Source: Schistocerca nitens (Eukaryota > Arthropoda > Insecta > Orthoptera > Acrididae). From it: DNA of 64,000 nucleotides. The position numbers and the translations under genes were made by a program. Below, piece by piece: positions 32,516 through 43,957 of this stretch (the first letter of the stretch is position 1; every line of letters begins with the position of its first letter). The notes below the pieces were generated by a model. The model worked only from the letters and a program-made list of their open reading frames with translations, had not been told where the DNA came from and made no database searches. The stretch lies in contig NC_064616.1 of NCBI RefSeq assembly GCF_023898315.1, positions 710,301,389 through 710,365,388 on the forward strand, in the 5' to 3' direction.

Positions 32516-33060
32516 ATGCAATTCAGGAAACATGCACTTCAACTTCCTATCAAACCTATTGCTGAACACAGAAATGAACTACAAAGGTAAGATCGTAGGT
32601 ACGGTGATCTATTTCCTGATACGATTAGATGTATTAGTGCAGGTCCTTCCAATTGTGGAAAAACAAATGTGATTGTTAATCTTCTAATTCACGAAAATGG
32701 TCTCAAATTTAAAAACGTCTACATATTTACCAAATCGCTACAACAATACAAATATAAATTTTTGGAACAAATTTTTAAAAACCTACATGATATTGGCTAC
32801 TTTACATTTTCCAGTAAGGAAGATGTATTACCTACCACCAGATCAAGCCCGACCATTTTCAATTTTTATTTTCGACAACATTACCTGTGACAAACAAGAT
32901 CACATGAAAGCTTACTTTTCGATGGGTCGCCATTACGGTATAGACAGTTTCTATTTGTGCCAGACATACATCAGAATTCCTAAACAGTTAATCAGAGACA
33001 ATGCTAACGTTATTGTTCTCTTTAAGCAAGATGAGCGTAATTTAAAACATGTCTTCAGTG
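32516..33060 (+). pseudogene. Viral DNA-packaging ATPase, 5' part
   Basis: This encodes the FtsK/HerA or A32-type ATPase that pumps DNA into capsids. From the ATG at 32516 the frame has an in-frame TAA at 32588-32590. It then gives the Walker A motif GPSNCGKT (32642-32665) and a following VYIFTKSLQQY segment. A +1 shift near 32815-32840 moves the pattern into the next frame, which shows IFIFDNITCDKQDHM (Walker B-like strand with Asp), YFSMGRHYGIDSFYLCQTY and IVLFKQDERN, all typical of this family in Polinton/adintovirus-like elements. The gene is then cut by the hAT transposon at 33061, and its last part lies at 43651-43807. The gene points away from the capsid genes. Confidence 0.85.
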
Positions 33061-34803
33061 CAGGGGCGGATCCAAGGGGGGCGGGGGCAATGAGGGCGAT
33101 TGCCCTCCCCCCCCCTTGTGTGTGACCGATCTTTTTTTTCCAACTGCTTTAGGGGCTGATTACGTCGGCCTATCTAGTATGTTTTACTTGAAGTCGAAGA
33201 TGTAAACAATGGCACGCAGTTTGATGTAACAATTCAAAAAGAGACCTGGAAGCTTCTTCCATTTAGCGTATAAACTACAGAAGAAACAACTATACTTACG
33301 AATAAAATGATAATATTCGCTGAGGCATGAATGATCTCTGTCCCTTTTTTAGCACTTTCCCTGCAGTGCGTATGTAAGATTTTGTTTCTAGTGGCTATTT
33401 GCAAAGAGATGATGTTGATAATTAAGCGATGAACACCGAAGGAATACTTGAAAATATTCTCATTAGTTGCAAATAGTGAGAACCTTACGACAGTCCCTTT
33501 TATTCTGCAATCGCACGTTTTCGATCTAGATGAACGCTTCTCCCCCATTTTGGCTTTCTTCTGACTTTTGATGTGGAATGTGAACAAACATTAATTAGCC
33601 AAATGTAATAATGTACACGAAAATAACGTCTGTGGATTCATTCACAATCCATTCTCTCATACAATAAGAATATAAATGTTACGGTCAGCAGATTCAAACA
33701 GATACTGAAATCTAGAAAACTCAGATTCATTTCTCTTTCTCCAAAGTGCAGAGGGCAACTCTGCCAAAGACTGAGGAAGATGCGTTTTCCTCATTAATAT
33801 AATTTATTCTGAGGTACTAAGCGCATGCTTCTACCGCAATCTGAAAAAAACATGAATTTCATAACAGTGTTAGAACTTAGAGTTGTGGCTTTGCTCTAAA
33901 CTGTTTGCTTATTTCGGAAGTCAAATCTTGAAGAAACAAACTGGTGTTTGCAAATAGCCAAGGAAACTGCCGGAGTAGAAGGAAGAATCTGCTATCGAGC
34001 TTGCTAAACTGTCATAACTGTATTTAAAGAAAAAATGAGCTCCTGTTGCTAGTTCATGAATTTTTATTGTTTACGTCCTGTTTCTGAATCCTATAATGCC
34101 ATCGTTCCCCACCTGCTTTCCTCCCACATGATTTTATTTATAATATACATTTCGCCACCAGTTCATAAGTATTTCACAGGACTCTGAAAAACCCAATGGT
34201 GCTCGGTCGCTGTAGCGGAACAGCTTTAGGCGTTGTCATAAGCCACGCGTACGCGAAGACTGGGTTCTTGTCCCCCCTTGGGTATCGGTGTTAGTGATAT
34301 CTGTAGATTAAGCTACAATAAGTTAGCACTAAGGTGTCTCAAATGACCACATTGTCAACAGGACGTAAAACAACAACGTAAAAAAACGTAGACTTCGCAC
34401 CTTTTTCTTCTCAAATTCAGTGAAACACGATAGTGATAATGTAAGTCACCACTGTAGTAGGCCTAGAAGCGTGAATTGACAGGAAAAAATATCATATATT
34501 AGAAACTACTGCGAACCGCTGAAGTCAAGAAGGTTGTGTAGAGACGCGGTTTGACTGTTAAACTGACAGCGTACGAACGCTTTGGTTGGCCACCGGTCGG
34601 GGGTCTCAGTCTGATCTGTGTCGTGTCGGCTTATGGCTGAGGCAGCTTACAGGACTCCCCGTTATGTTGCTACCTGCTAGTCTACGAACACGCAGCGTTC
34701 CGTGTGAATGCAGTAGTCTGGCCGCACTCCGCAGTTGGAAGACGTCTGCAGTTGCTAACCTTCGCCGTTTCTGTTATTTGTGGAAATCGTTGGAAAGACC
34801 ATG

Positions 34804-36670
34804 GTGAGTTTTCAAAAACTTTATTAATTTTTTTGTAAGGAAATTTGGAGAGCGAGCGAGTTATCCCATTTCGTTAGATTACTGTTTGTTTGTATTTGTG
34901 ACCCAATTATCAATTGGTGCTGTGCAATTTCGTTATCGTTACCCGTAGTTTTCAATGGGGCATTATTTTTATAGAAACATCTTGAAGGTGTGGGAGTACA
35001 GGAATAGGAAGTTATCTAGTTGCTCTAAAAGACGTACAGTACGCTTTCTCATCACTTGACCTCTCCTGTGCAAATGATTGTATCATTAGTGTATTGATTA
35101 TATGAACTAGTATATTTTTTGCTGCTGGAAAGGATGTCGTACATAACTTATGGGTTTGATAGTGCACTATAGATAAAGGTGACAACTGCGACATTCAGCT
35201 CGGTCGTTTGTACTGTTTGCCATACAGTAGCTGGCCTCAGGTGCCGGGGTGATTGCTATGCAAAAACAATCGTTTTATTTATTTTCTTTTTTCATCTCCA
35301 ATTAGTCTGTCGATAAAAAACATCGAACTCAAACAAAAATTTTAAAAAAATTAATAACCCTCTCCTTATTTTGAAAATTTACAATAGCAAAAATTCTGAA
35401 CATTTTCCAGCTCATAAAAGCCCTAAATGTGCTGAATATGGTTGTATCAAAAAGCATAATCCAAAGTTTAGGTAAAGTGCCCAGACGTCGCGTATTGAAA
35501 GGGATAGTCCCGTTTTCCAACCTGTTCGCCCAACAGATTTTGTTATGAAGAAGCATTCGTACTTTATTCTCTACTATATGATAGCCGCGACTTCGTTTGC
35601 GTAGCAGATCATAATGTCAACAAATGCTGTATCCACAGAAAAAGATTACTTCTGTGTGACATTTTTAGCACTGCAGATAACGATCACTTATAATATGTAA
35701 CAATGTTTCACAATAATCTAAAACCTCAGATCGAAAGTTCTTTCTCCAGTAACCACAGTTTTTGACAAGACGTAAAACATCAAGCTTTACTTAGTTTGCT
35801 TTTCAGAGAACGTGTTCGGCTTTCTGCATATTGATAGCTCAATGTCAGCATGTCGAGGTTCTAGTTTGAAAACTCCTGTTTCACTCAGCATTCACAAAAC
35901 TTTTACCGTATGTAAGTTAGAAGTCAAAATCTTACAACAAAGGGTGGGTGCCCCACGAGTCTTTCTTCAAAAATTCAAGCCAAAACAACATGGCAACACG
36001 GCCTGTAGCGTGATAAGAACAAACAAGAAAGAAATAAACAAACGGTCTTAGAGTTCTCCCAGAATCATCATGGCTTCGGAAATGACTTATCGGTCACATA
36101 AACGCAACAAATTTTAAGAAAAGGCAATTCTGCTACAAGCATAATGATGTATCAGTCACATCAACAGACTTTTATCTTTAGATTTCAATACAAACACAAC
36201 AAATTTTAAGTAAAAGAAAATAAACTTCACGCCTTATCTTTAACATATGCCACACATGTCATTGGTAACTCGTTGTGTTACACTTACATTTTCAGTTAGC
36301 TTAAATAAAAATGGATTTTATGTTACTGCTAGCGGTTTACTTCATTTATCATGGTCTACGAAATTGTCGTTATTGTAATAGCTTCAATGAGAAAAAAAGG
36401 GTAGCCTACATTTCCCCCTTATATCCCTGAAATCAGTTAGTAGCACATTGTACTAGAATTGGTAACTCAAATTTTTGTTTTATTTAATTGGTCATTACAA
36501 AATTAAAATTTAATGATATGAATTAAGAAATCGTCCACTTCTATTGCTGCGAGTTCCATTCTGCTTATGACCCCCCCCCCCCCCCCCCCCCGCCCGGCGT
36601 GTCTTTCCTTCCTTCTTCTTGAATATGGAACTACTTACCCCTTTTAACAATACTTTCCTTCATCCCACAG
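34804..36670 (+). other. Likely intron of the hAT transposase gene
   Basis: The sequence CCATG/GTGAGT at 34801-34809 has a consensus donor directly after an ATG. A pyrimidine-rich stretch ends in CATCCCACAG at 36661-36670 as acceptor. Joining them would place the ATG in frame with the conserved N-terminal frame of exon 2. A C-run of about 23 lies near the 3' side (36571-36593). The exon before 34801 (from about 34560) would be 5' untranslated. The splice is inferred. Confidence 0.6.
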
Positions 36671-39643
36671 GCAAATCAGCGACCACCGTCGTCAGTGAAA
36701 CGAACCCGAAGCATCGACTCATTTTTTCAGCCTGTCCATAAGCGGGCAGTTTCAGCTTGTACTCCAGCTTCTGGACCTCGGCTTGGTGTGGAGGAAAGTA
36801 CTGAAGTTGTGACTTCTGTTGTTTCAGCTTCTTCCCAATCCGTCGAGTCTACTGCGTGTGACAGTTTTAGTAATGTGCCGGGGTCGCTTACTTCTTCTGA
36901 GTCTAATTCGTATACTGGGTCTAGTGTCCCCTATGACATTGGAAATTTCTTAGATAAACATGTTGATGACTACACAAAATATCAACTCTTATCGAATCCG
37001 TAGCAACCGAAAGATGACTATGAGTTTCCATTATCCTTACACATTATCAAAGGTAAAGAGGTGAAGCGATATTTTGGGAATAAATACCTCAGCAGATACC
37101 CTTGGCTTGTCTTTTCACATGCAACAAGAGGTTTATTTTGTAAGTACTATCCTTTTTTTGCTACTAGATGCGTTGGCAGAGGTAAAAAAAACTGTGCCGT
37201 TGCAAAAGCTTGTGACCAAACCGCTGACAAACTTCAAGGATATTGCAGGGCAGAATGGCGATTTGGAAGCACATGCCAGTCACATTTATCACAGGAGAGC
37301 AGTAGAAGAGGGGAATGCATTCCTCAATACGTTCAATAAACCTCACTTGATCAACAGTGTACACCAACAGCGCAGCAAAGAGGTGGAAGGAAACAGGGAA
37401 CGACTTCGTCCTATAGACGAAACGACTATTTTCCTTGGGCGGCAAAATCTGCCATTCCGTGGACACAGAGATGATGGACCGATATTTCATAAACTGGCAA
37501 ATTCCGAGAGCTCCATTGTTGCTGTGAACGAAGGAAATTTTAGAGAACTGCTAAGATTTAGAGTGTCTGCTGGCGATAAAAAACTGGAGCAACAGCTGCA
37601 GTCAGCTTCGTCAAATGCTACATATATTAGTAAGACAACTCAAAATGCTCTCATTTCATGCTGTGGAAAAGAGATTTCAGAGCAAATTTTGAGTAGCTTA
37701 CTCTCATCACAATATTATTTAATACTTTTTGACGAGACAACAGATGCTTCTCACTCATCTCAGCTAAGCCTTACGTGACGATACGTACTTAACTGTAATA
37801 TCCGTGAGGATTTCATTAGTTTCGTTGATGCGTTTGTAGAACTTGGTCATACGAATTTCGAAGATGACTATCACTCTGATGAAGAAGATCGGAAAGAATC
37901 CAGGAAGCTAGTTAACACAGAAGAAAAGGTAGATGGAACTTCCACAGCTAAGGAGTTACCGTTAACTGGTAAGGCCATTGGTAAAATTGTCCTGAACCAG
38001 CTGAAGAATAGGCTCAAACTTCCATTGGAACGTTGTGTTGGCAGTGGAACGGACGGATGTGCTGTTATGCTTTCCGAAGTTCGAGGTGCTGCCACTGAAG
38101 TACAGAAGGAGGTCAAGAACGCTGTTAAGACACCATGCTATTGCCACAGACTAAATAACTCTATATCCTGAATGAGATTTTCACTCTGCAGCGGAGTGTG
38201 CGCTGATATGAAACTTCCTGGCAGATTAAAACTGTGTGCCCGACCGAGACTCGAACTCGGGACCTTTGCCTTTCGCGGGCAAGTGCTCTACCAACTGAGC
38301 TACCGAAGCACGACTCACGCCCGGTACTCACAGCTTTACTTCTGCCAGTTCCTCGTCTCCTACCTTCCAAACTTTACAGAGCTTCTGTAAAGTTTGGAAG
38401 GTAGGAGACGAGGAACTGGCAGAAGTAAAGCTGTGAGTACCGGGCGTGAGTCGTGCTTCGGTAGCTCAGTTGGTAGAGCACTTGCCCGCGAAAGGCAAAG
38501 GTCCCGAGTTCGAGTCTCGGTCGGGCACACAGTTTTAATCTGCCAGGAAGTTTCAACTCTATATCCTATAGTTCCAAGGTTCCTGCTGTTCGGGACGCTA
38601 TATCAGTAATGAAAGAGGTCATTAATTTCTTCAAGACACACCCTAAAAGAAAAAGTTTCTTAATGAACACCTTGGGTTGTGCACTCACATCACTTTGTGA
38701 TACCCGGTGGGTAGAGAGGCATGACAGTGTACTTCAGTTTTCAGCTGATCTTGTAAAAATTGTGGAGACTCTCGGAAAGATTGCTGAGTGGCATGACCCG
38801 AGCACAGCTGGTAAAGCTGCTTCTCTGGTGTTAAATTTGTGCAGCTCACAATTTGTGTTGTCATTATTGTGTCTGAGAGATGTGCTATCTCTAACGCAGT
38901 CTCTAATCAAACTATTGCAGAAACCTATTGATCTCAATGACAGTGCTACACACGTCAAGAACACTATCGCTATTCTTGTCAGTCGTCGAGAGAATTTGGT
39001 CACTAGCTTCAGTAACGTGTGGAAGCGTGCAGAGGAACTTGCGGATCAACTAGGCATCGAGCTCAGTATTCCTCGCATACCTCGCCACGGTCGACGCCAA
39101 GTTTATCGTGACAACCCTCAAACAAATTCGGCAGAAGAATGTTACAGAGTAACAGTCTATGCTCACCTACTGGACTTCATTATAACTGATTTACGAGAAA
39201 GATTCTCTGCTGAAACTTTGGATGTGTTCAACCTTTCTGTTTTCAGTCCAGAGAGTATTGTGAAGATCTCTGCAGGTGAAACTGAAAAAATTGCAGAGTC
39301 CGTCACCAACCGCTTCGGTTCGTTGCTTGACGTGGACAAAGGCATTGCTTCTCTTATGTTACGGGATGAAATGCTGTTGTGGCGAGAGAAATGGAATCAA
39401 GAAAAGGAAAGATAAAAAGAGCTTCCAACCATCGCCCGTGACATATTGGCTAGATGTGATAAGGATGCATATCCTATAATAGGTAAGCTGAAAGATCGTT
39501 TTCGCCGTTGCGGCGCCTGAAAACTTATTTAAGAACATCGATGAATGAAATCCGCCTCCTTGGTCTTGCACTTACGCATATTCATTACCAGATTCCTGTA
39601 GACGTAGAAAAAGTAATTACAAAATTTTCAAAAAGAATTTAAT
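36671..39643 (+). pseudogene. hAT transposase (TTF zinc finger/DUF4371 type), broken
   Basis: Exon 2 starts with a Ser-rich N-terminus containing KRTRSIDSFFQP, followed by an acid and Ser-rich linker. A stop at 37001-37003 interrupts it. Further on, YPWLVFSHATRGLFCKYY belongs to the TTF-type zinc finger. A frameshift in a T-run near 37151 leads to 37074-37778, with FLGRQNLPFRGHRDDG and LILFDETTDASHSSQLSL, the first catalytic region. After another stop the pattern continues to about 38157, where a fold-back element is inserted. It resumes at 38609-39415 with LCDTRWVERHDSVLQF (second catalytic region) and ends near 39643 with remnants of the dimerisation domain. Similar proteins are the ZMYM1- and THAP12-like hAT derivatives. 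The copy is not functional. Confidence 0.85.
38169..38554. mobile_element. tRNA-derived palindromic (fold-back) element with target duplication
   Basis: After a 40-bp leader (AATGAGATTTTCACTCTGCA) come two near-perfect inverted arms, 38209-38380 and 38384-38554, separated by about 3 bases. Each arm contains a tRNA-like sequence (GTAGCTCAGTTGGTAGAGCA, TTGCCCGCGAAAGGCAA, GAGTTCGAGTCTCGG) and ends with CTGCCAGGAAGTTTCA or its reverse. The 12-bp direct repeat AACTCTATATCC flanks it (38157-38168 and 38555-38566), showing insertion into the hAT transposase gene. The transcript of either strand would form a hairpin of about 170 bp. Confidence 0.93.
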
Positions 39644-39789
39644 ATTTAATATTTAAGAGCAGTATTGTGAATATACACATTTAATATCAAATTTCATTTT
39701 ATTTATACTTAGCATTTTTATTTTATTTCTTATTTTTTTTACAAGAAGAAAGAAAGAAATTTCTTATTGTTAATATTTACATTCATGGG

Positions 39790-42700
39790 GAAAAACAGCG
39801 TATTATGACCATAAACGGTAAACGGAGCGCGCTCGGTCCTACAGGCGGCCACAATGGGACGGACCGGTTCCGGCGGCGGGCTCTTTGTGGCCCACGCGAA
39901 CGCTCAGTCGCTAACGGCTCACTTCGACGAGTTCTGTAACCTGTTCTGCCAATCACTGTTCCATATTATCCTCGTCTCTGAAACTTGGTTGAAACCAAAC
40001 ATCTCTTCCGACGCTATCCGAATCACTGGTTACACTCTCCTAAGGGCAGATCGTGAAAGACGACGCGGGGGTGGTGTGGGTGCCTATGTTCGCTCTGATC
40101 TGAGACCTACTATACTATGCACATCGGATGCAAAGTGCGAAGGAGAAGCAGAGTTCTTGTTTTTCGAAATAAATACATCAAATCATAAACTGCTAATTGG
40201 AGTAATCTATAAACCTCCAAACGTCGGTGCTATGTCCTCCTTTCAGTCTGCCCTGTCCTCGCTCGTGACACTGTATGAACACATAATCATTATGGGCGAC
40301 ACAAACATCGACTTACAGTTAAAATCTCCCTCTGCAGAAAAACTAAGGAGACTGTTCCACTCCAATGATATGAGTTTAACACCGCTGGACCCAACTCATC
40401 ACACGCCACACAGCCATACACTCATAGATATAATGGCAACAAAGCGACCAGATAAAATAATTCGCGCCAATCAGACATCCGCTCCAGGACTCTCTGCTCA
40501 TGACGTGATATTCTTAAATTACTCAGTGCATACTACCAAAGAAAAATCTCACCTGGTAACCTACAGAAACCTAAAAAATGTTAACCATGACGCTCTTCAA
40601 AAGGATTGCTCAGACATCCCTTGGTATGATATAAGCAATGAACCGACTTTAGACGGAAAAATTCGGGAATTATGTCGCAAAATCATTGCACTGTATGATA
40701 AACATGCTCCTCAACGCACTGTCAAGGTAAAGAGAGCTCCCGCTCCGTGGCTCACCACTGCATTACGCCAGTTAATGAATAAACGTGATGCTGCACATAG
40801 GGCCTTCAAGCGTAACCCAACTCCCGAGGCGTACGAAGCTTATAGGAAACTCCGAAATAGAACCAAGCAGAGCGTGAGGAATGCCAAAATCAGACATGCC
40901 CGCTCTGTCGTATGCGGCATATCAAAACCTGCTGCACTGTGGAAAAAGCTGCGCAGTTTCGGTATAGGGAAGCGAAGATCTGACGCTGTTTATCAAGCGT
41001 CTGCAGAAGAATTAAACGATTTCTTCTCAACAGCTGTAAACTGCCACGCAGCGACAAATTACCATCCCCAAGATATCAATCTCTCGAGAGACAAGTTTTT
41101 CCTAAAACATGTCACTACCGGCACAGTACACAAGGCAATTACGAGAATCTCTTCCGAGGCAAGAGGAAATGATGGAGTGAGCATTGGCATGATCAAGAAC
41201 GTCGTAGACACTATTACTCCAGTTATCACAGACATCTTCAACCTGTCTCTTGTCAGTAGTACATATCCTACTGAGTGGAAGCAAAGTTTAATTCAACCTA
41301 TACCCAAGACTGACAACCCTAAGTCGCCAGGTGACTACAGGCCGATCAGCATACTACCTGCAATATCTAAAGCCCTAGAATACATCGTCCATGAACAGCT
41401 GACGGATTACCTCAAAACTCATAACATCCATGACAAATATCAGTCAGGCTTTCGAAAGCACCATAGTACAGCAACTGCATTAATCAAAGTAACTGATGAC
41501 ATTAAACATGCTATGGACAGACGTGAAGCTACCATCCTAACACTGCTTGACTTTAGCAAGGCTTTTGATACAGTTGACTTTGATATATTACTAATTAAAA
41601 TGAAGCAGCTGAATTTCTCAAACAGCGCAATACACTGGTTCGACAGCTACCTCAAAAACAGAAGTCAACAAGTCATTTGTGGGTCGGAAAAGTCATCATG
41701 GAAAAACGTGCGCTCTGGAGTTCCCCAAGGCTCCGTCCTTGGTCCATTACTCTTCTCACTATACATTAATGATATTTCTTCAGTGATTCACTCCTGCAAC
41801 TACCATCTATATGCCGACGACATCCAACTGTACATAAGTGCAAGCCCCAAGAACATTGCTGACGCAGTAGCGAGTATGAACGCAGATCTTTGCTCTGTTT
41901 CCCGATGGGCACAGAACCTAGGTCTGAAACTAAACCCCAAGAAATCCCAGGTCATACTTATATCTCATCCAAAGTTAATCAGTCGGTACTTTCACGAAAC
42001 AGTCCCTCAAATACACCTCAATGGTACCCAACTACCATACCAAAAAACAGTAAAAGACCTTGGAATAATCTTGGATGAACACCTAAACTGGGAAGAACAA
42101 ACAGTTACAGCTTGCCGGAAATCGCTGTCCTCCCTACATGCAATTCAGAAATTTAGAAAAATATTTCCAACCCATGTTAAACAAAAATTAGTCCAAACAC
42201 TAGTCTTGCCTAATCTTTACTACTGTGATGTAGTTCAACACGGCACAAATAGTGAAAATTCGAGACGCCTCGAGCTAGTGATGAACGCTTGCGTTAGATA
42301 CGTATGCAATATACGGTTGTATGATCATATCAGTCCTTCATACTCCCAGCTAGGTTGGATACGCCCACATAAGGCACGCGATCTCCACACGATGTGCTTA
42401 CTTCATCGATTTCTTAGCCACTGGTGCCCCCAATACTTCTCACATTAAACACCTATCATCATTCCACAACCGCAATACCAGATCGGATACGTCTAGCATC
42501 TTGGCTGTACCTTTACATAACACAAAATCTTTCTCCATGTCATTCTCCATCTCAGCCATACGACTATGGAACGCGCTCCCCTGTGATCTGCGTCTTATCC
42601 GGAACCACTCAACATTCAAGAGTGAACTCAAGACTTACATATTAGGGACGGTATAGCCACCATTGTTGGGCCCCTCTCATCTCTTTCTTTCTCCTCTCCA

Positions 42701-43172
42701 TCATAGCTTCGAATTTTACCATTCTATTTCTCTTCCTCTAACCTATCTACCTCTTCTATATCTCTTTCACCCCATTCTATCGTCTTATGTCTCTGCTTGA
42801 TGAGAATAACTCACAAGCTGCAAGAATATAACGAGAAAATTCCCAACTAGCAATAGGACTGACATTCATAAAAGAAAAATATGTTTACTTTCATATACAT
42901 AGTCATTATTATTATTATTATTACTATTATTATTATTCTTGATTGTTATAATTAATTTTTGATTGTTATAATTATCATTGTACTACGTTTATAATCTCTA
43001 TTTTTTTTCTTAACATTAATACTGTATAACATGTAATATGTCCTTAATGTTCTGTAGAAACTGAAATTTGTTGAATCTGAGTATGCCTGGTTAGGTGTAA
43101 GAGAGGGCCTGAAGGCCCTAATCTTGCCAGGTAAAATAAATGCATAAATAAATAAATAAATAAATAAATAAA
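39790..43172 (+). mobile_element. LINE (Jockey/CR1 group), nearly complete, inside the hAT element
   Basis: Begins about 60 bases upstream of the large ORF and ends in a 3' tail of AAAT repeats (43140-43172) after GGCCTGAAGGCCCTAATCTTGCCAGG, a 3' end often seen in insect LINEs. An ATT microsatellite lies at 42903-42940. A separate ORF1 is not present. I could not identify a target duplication. Confidence 0.88.
39854..42448 (+). CDS. LINE ORF2: AP endonuclease and reverse transcriptase, one 3' frameshift
   Basis: An open frame of 864 codons. Residues 1-230 form an APE-type endonuclease: AHANAQSLTAHFDEF at the start, the catalytic-Glu block LVSETWLKP, the MGDTNIDL metal/active-site block and the HTLIDIMAT block before a late SAPGLSAHD His. 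Residues about 470-740 form the reverse transcriptase: DYRPISILPAISK, QSGFRKHHST, LLDFSKAFDTVD, SGVPQGSVLGPLLF and YADD at residues 653-656. The frame ends at 42448, but coding pattern for the C-terminal domain continues in the next frame to a TAG at 42653-42655, so a single-base indel near 42430 has removed about 70 codons. Otherwise the element looks young. Confidence 0.92.
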   Translation: MGRTGSGGGLFVAHANAQSLTAHFDEFCNLFCQSLFHIILVSETWLKPNISSDAIRITGYTLLRADRERRRGGGVGAYVRSDLRPTILCTSDAKCEGEAEFLFFEINTSNHKLLIGVIYKPPNVGAMSSFQSALSSLVTLYEHIIIMGDTNIDLQLKSPSAEKLRRLFHSNDMSLTPLDPTHHTPHSHTLIDIMATKRPDKIIRANQTSAPGLSAHDVIFLNYSVHTTKEKSHLVTYRNLKNVNHDALQKDCSDIPWYDISNEPTLDGKIRELCRKIIALYDKHAPQRTVKVKRAPAPWLTTALRQLMNKRDAAHRAFKRNPTPEAYEAYRKLRNRTKQSVRNAKIRHARSVVCGISKPAALWKKLRSFGIGKRRSDAVYQASAEELNDFFSTAVNCHAATNYHPQDINLSRDKFFLKHVTTGTVHKAITRISSEARGNDGVSIGMIKNVVDTITPVITDIFNLSLVSSTYPTEWKQSLIQPIPKTDNPKSPGDYRPISILPAISKALEYIVHEQLTDYLKTHNIHDKYQSGFRKHHSTATALIKVTDDIKHAMDRREATILTLLDFSKAFDTVDFDILLIKMKQLNFSNSAIHWFDSYLKNRSQQVICGSEKSSWKNVRSGVPQGSVLGPLLFSLYINDISSVIHSCNYHLYADDIQLYISASPKNIADAVASMNADLCSVSRWAQNLGLKLNPKKSQVILISHPKLISRYFHETVPQIHLNGTQLPYQKTVKDLGIILDEHLNWEEQTVTACRKSLSSLHAIQKFRKIFPTHVKQKLVQTLVLPNLYYCDVVQHGTNSENSRRLELVMNACVRYVCNIRLYDHISPSYSQLGWIRPHKARDLHTMCLLHRFLSHWCPQYFSH

Positions 43173-43650
43173 ATGACGTAATTAACAATATAAGATGATT
43201 TCCTGAACACAGTCAAATACCCTATTATAAATTTTCTCAGTCGTATCGTCATTGCTGCGTATAAACACATGCGCGAATTCGATGGCAACATTCTGTCAAA
43301 TGAAAGCAATTGGTGAACTAATTTCGAAGATTTAAGAATGGAAACAAATGAACATTAGCATTTTTATAGATTATTTTACATTAACAGACAAACACAGAGT
43401 TTTTCAAGTGCACGTGTCGTATTTGAAGAATATTTTTTTAGGTAATGCAGTAAGTTATTTCATTAAAAACACTTAACACATAGCGATACACAATTAAACT
43501 AAAAAGCGCGCGCGCGCGTATAGAGTATTAATGGTTTTATTTGGAATTAATTTTTTGGAAGGAAGGCACCAAAAAATTTGCACCCCCCCCCCTCCCCCCG
43601 CCCCCCCCCCCCCGACCGAGATCCTGGAACCACCCCTGCTTCTGCTTCAG

Positions 43651-43807
43651 TGATCACGTTAATCTTGTCATGACATTCAATGAATTTCTCGAAATGTGTA
43701 AGCGAGCATGGAATGGGAATCTCCACGATTTTCTTGTTGTTAGCAAAGATGATGAATTAAGTAATGGTCGTTATAGTGTAAACTTTGATAATTATATCTG
43801 TATTTAA
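43651..43807 (+). pseudogene. Viral DNA-packaging ATPase, 3' part
   Basis: Directly after the hAT right end and target duplication, the plus frame carries HVNLVMTFNEFLEMCKRAW and a C-terminus ending in NYICI at 43807. The content fits the end of the packaging ATPase whose 5' part stops at 33060. No further stop occurs in this segment. Confidence 0.82.
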
Positions 43808-43841
43808 AGCAACAGCTTGATCATTACAGATTATTATTTCT

Positions 43842-43868
43842 CATCATCATTATCATCATCACCATCAT
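43842..43868. repeat. (ATC)n microsatellite
   Basis: CATCATCATTATCATCATCACCATCATGC, a short imperfect trinucleotide run downstream of the ATPase. Confidence 0.85.
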
Positions 43869-43957
43869 GCTCCTCAGATTCCTGACAGACGTCAATGAGT
43901 GCACATCTTACGCGCTAGCATTAAAGACGTAAAAGAAAAGAAAAAAAGAAAAAGGGA

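Larger units (their letters stand above)
33061..43638 (+). mobile_element. hAT transposon inserted in the viral ATPase gene, itself carrying a LINE and a fold-back element
   Basis: The left end CAGGGGCGGATCC (33061) and the right end, reversed, CAGGGGTGGTTCC (43638) form a 13-bp inverted repeat with two mismatches. The 8-bp sequence CTTCAGTG lies immediately before the left end (33053-33060) and again at 43645-43652, six bases beyond the right end; the extra CTTCTG is odd. Viral ATPase coding pattern resumes directly after, showing that the site was in that gene. Cargo: 5' untranslated exon, intron, transposase gene, fold-back insert (38169-38554) and LINE (about 39790-43172). G- and C-runs lie close to both ends. 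Confidence 0.9.

Noticed and set aside
37871..38116. Minus-strand frame across the hAT transposase
   Set aside because: It is antisense to conserved transposase coding pattern and has no independent support.
39854..43172. Endonuclease-reverse transcriptase ORF as part of the virus
   Set aside because: It carries non-LTR retrotransposon domains and a 3' AAAT tail and lies inside the hAT transposon. It is a separate later insertion.
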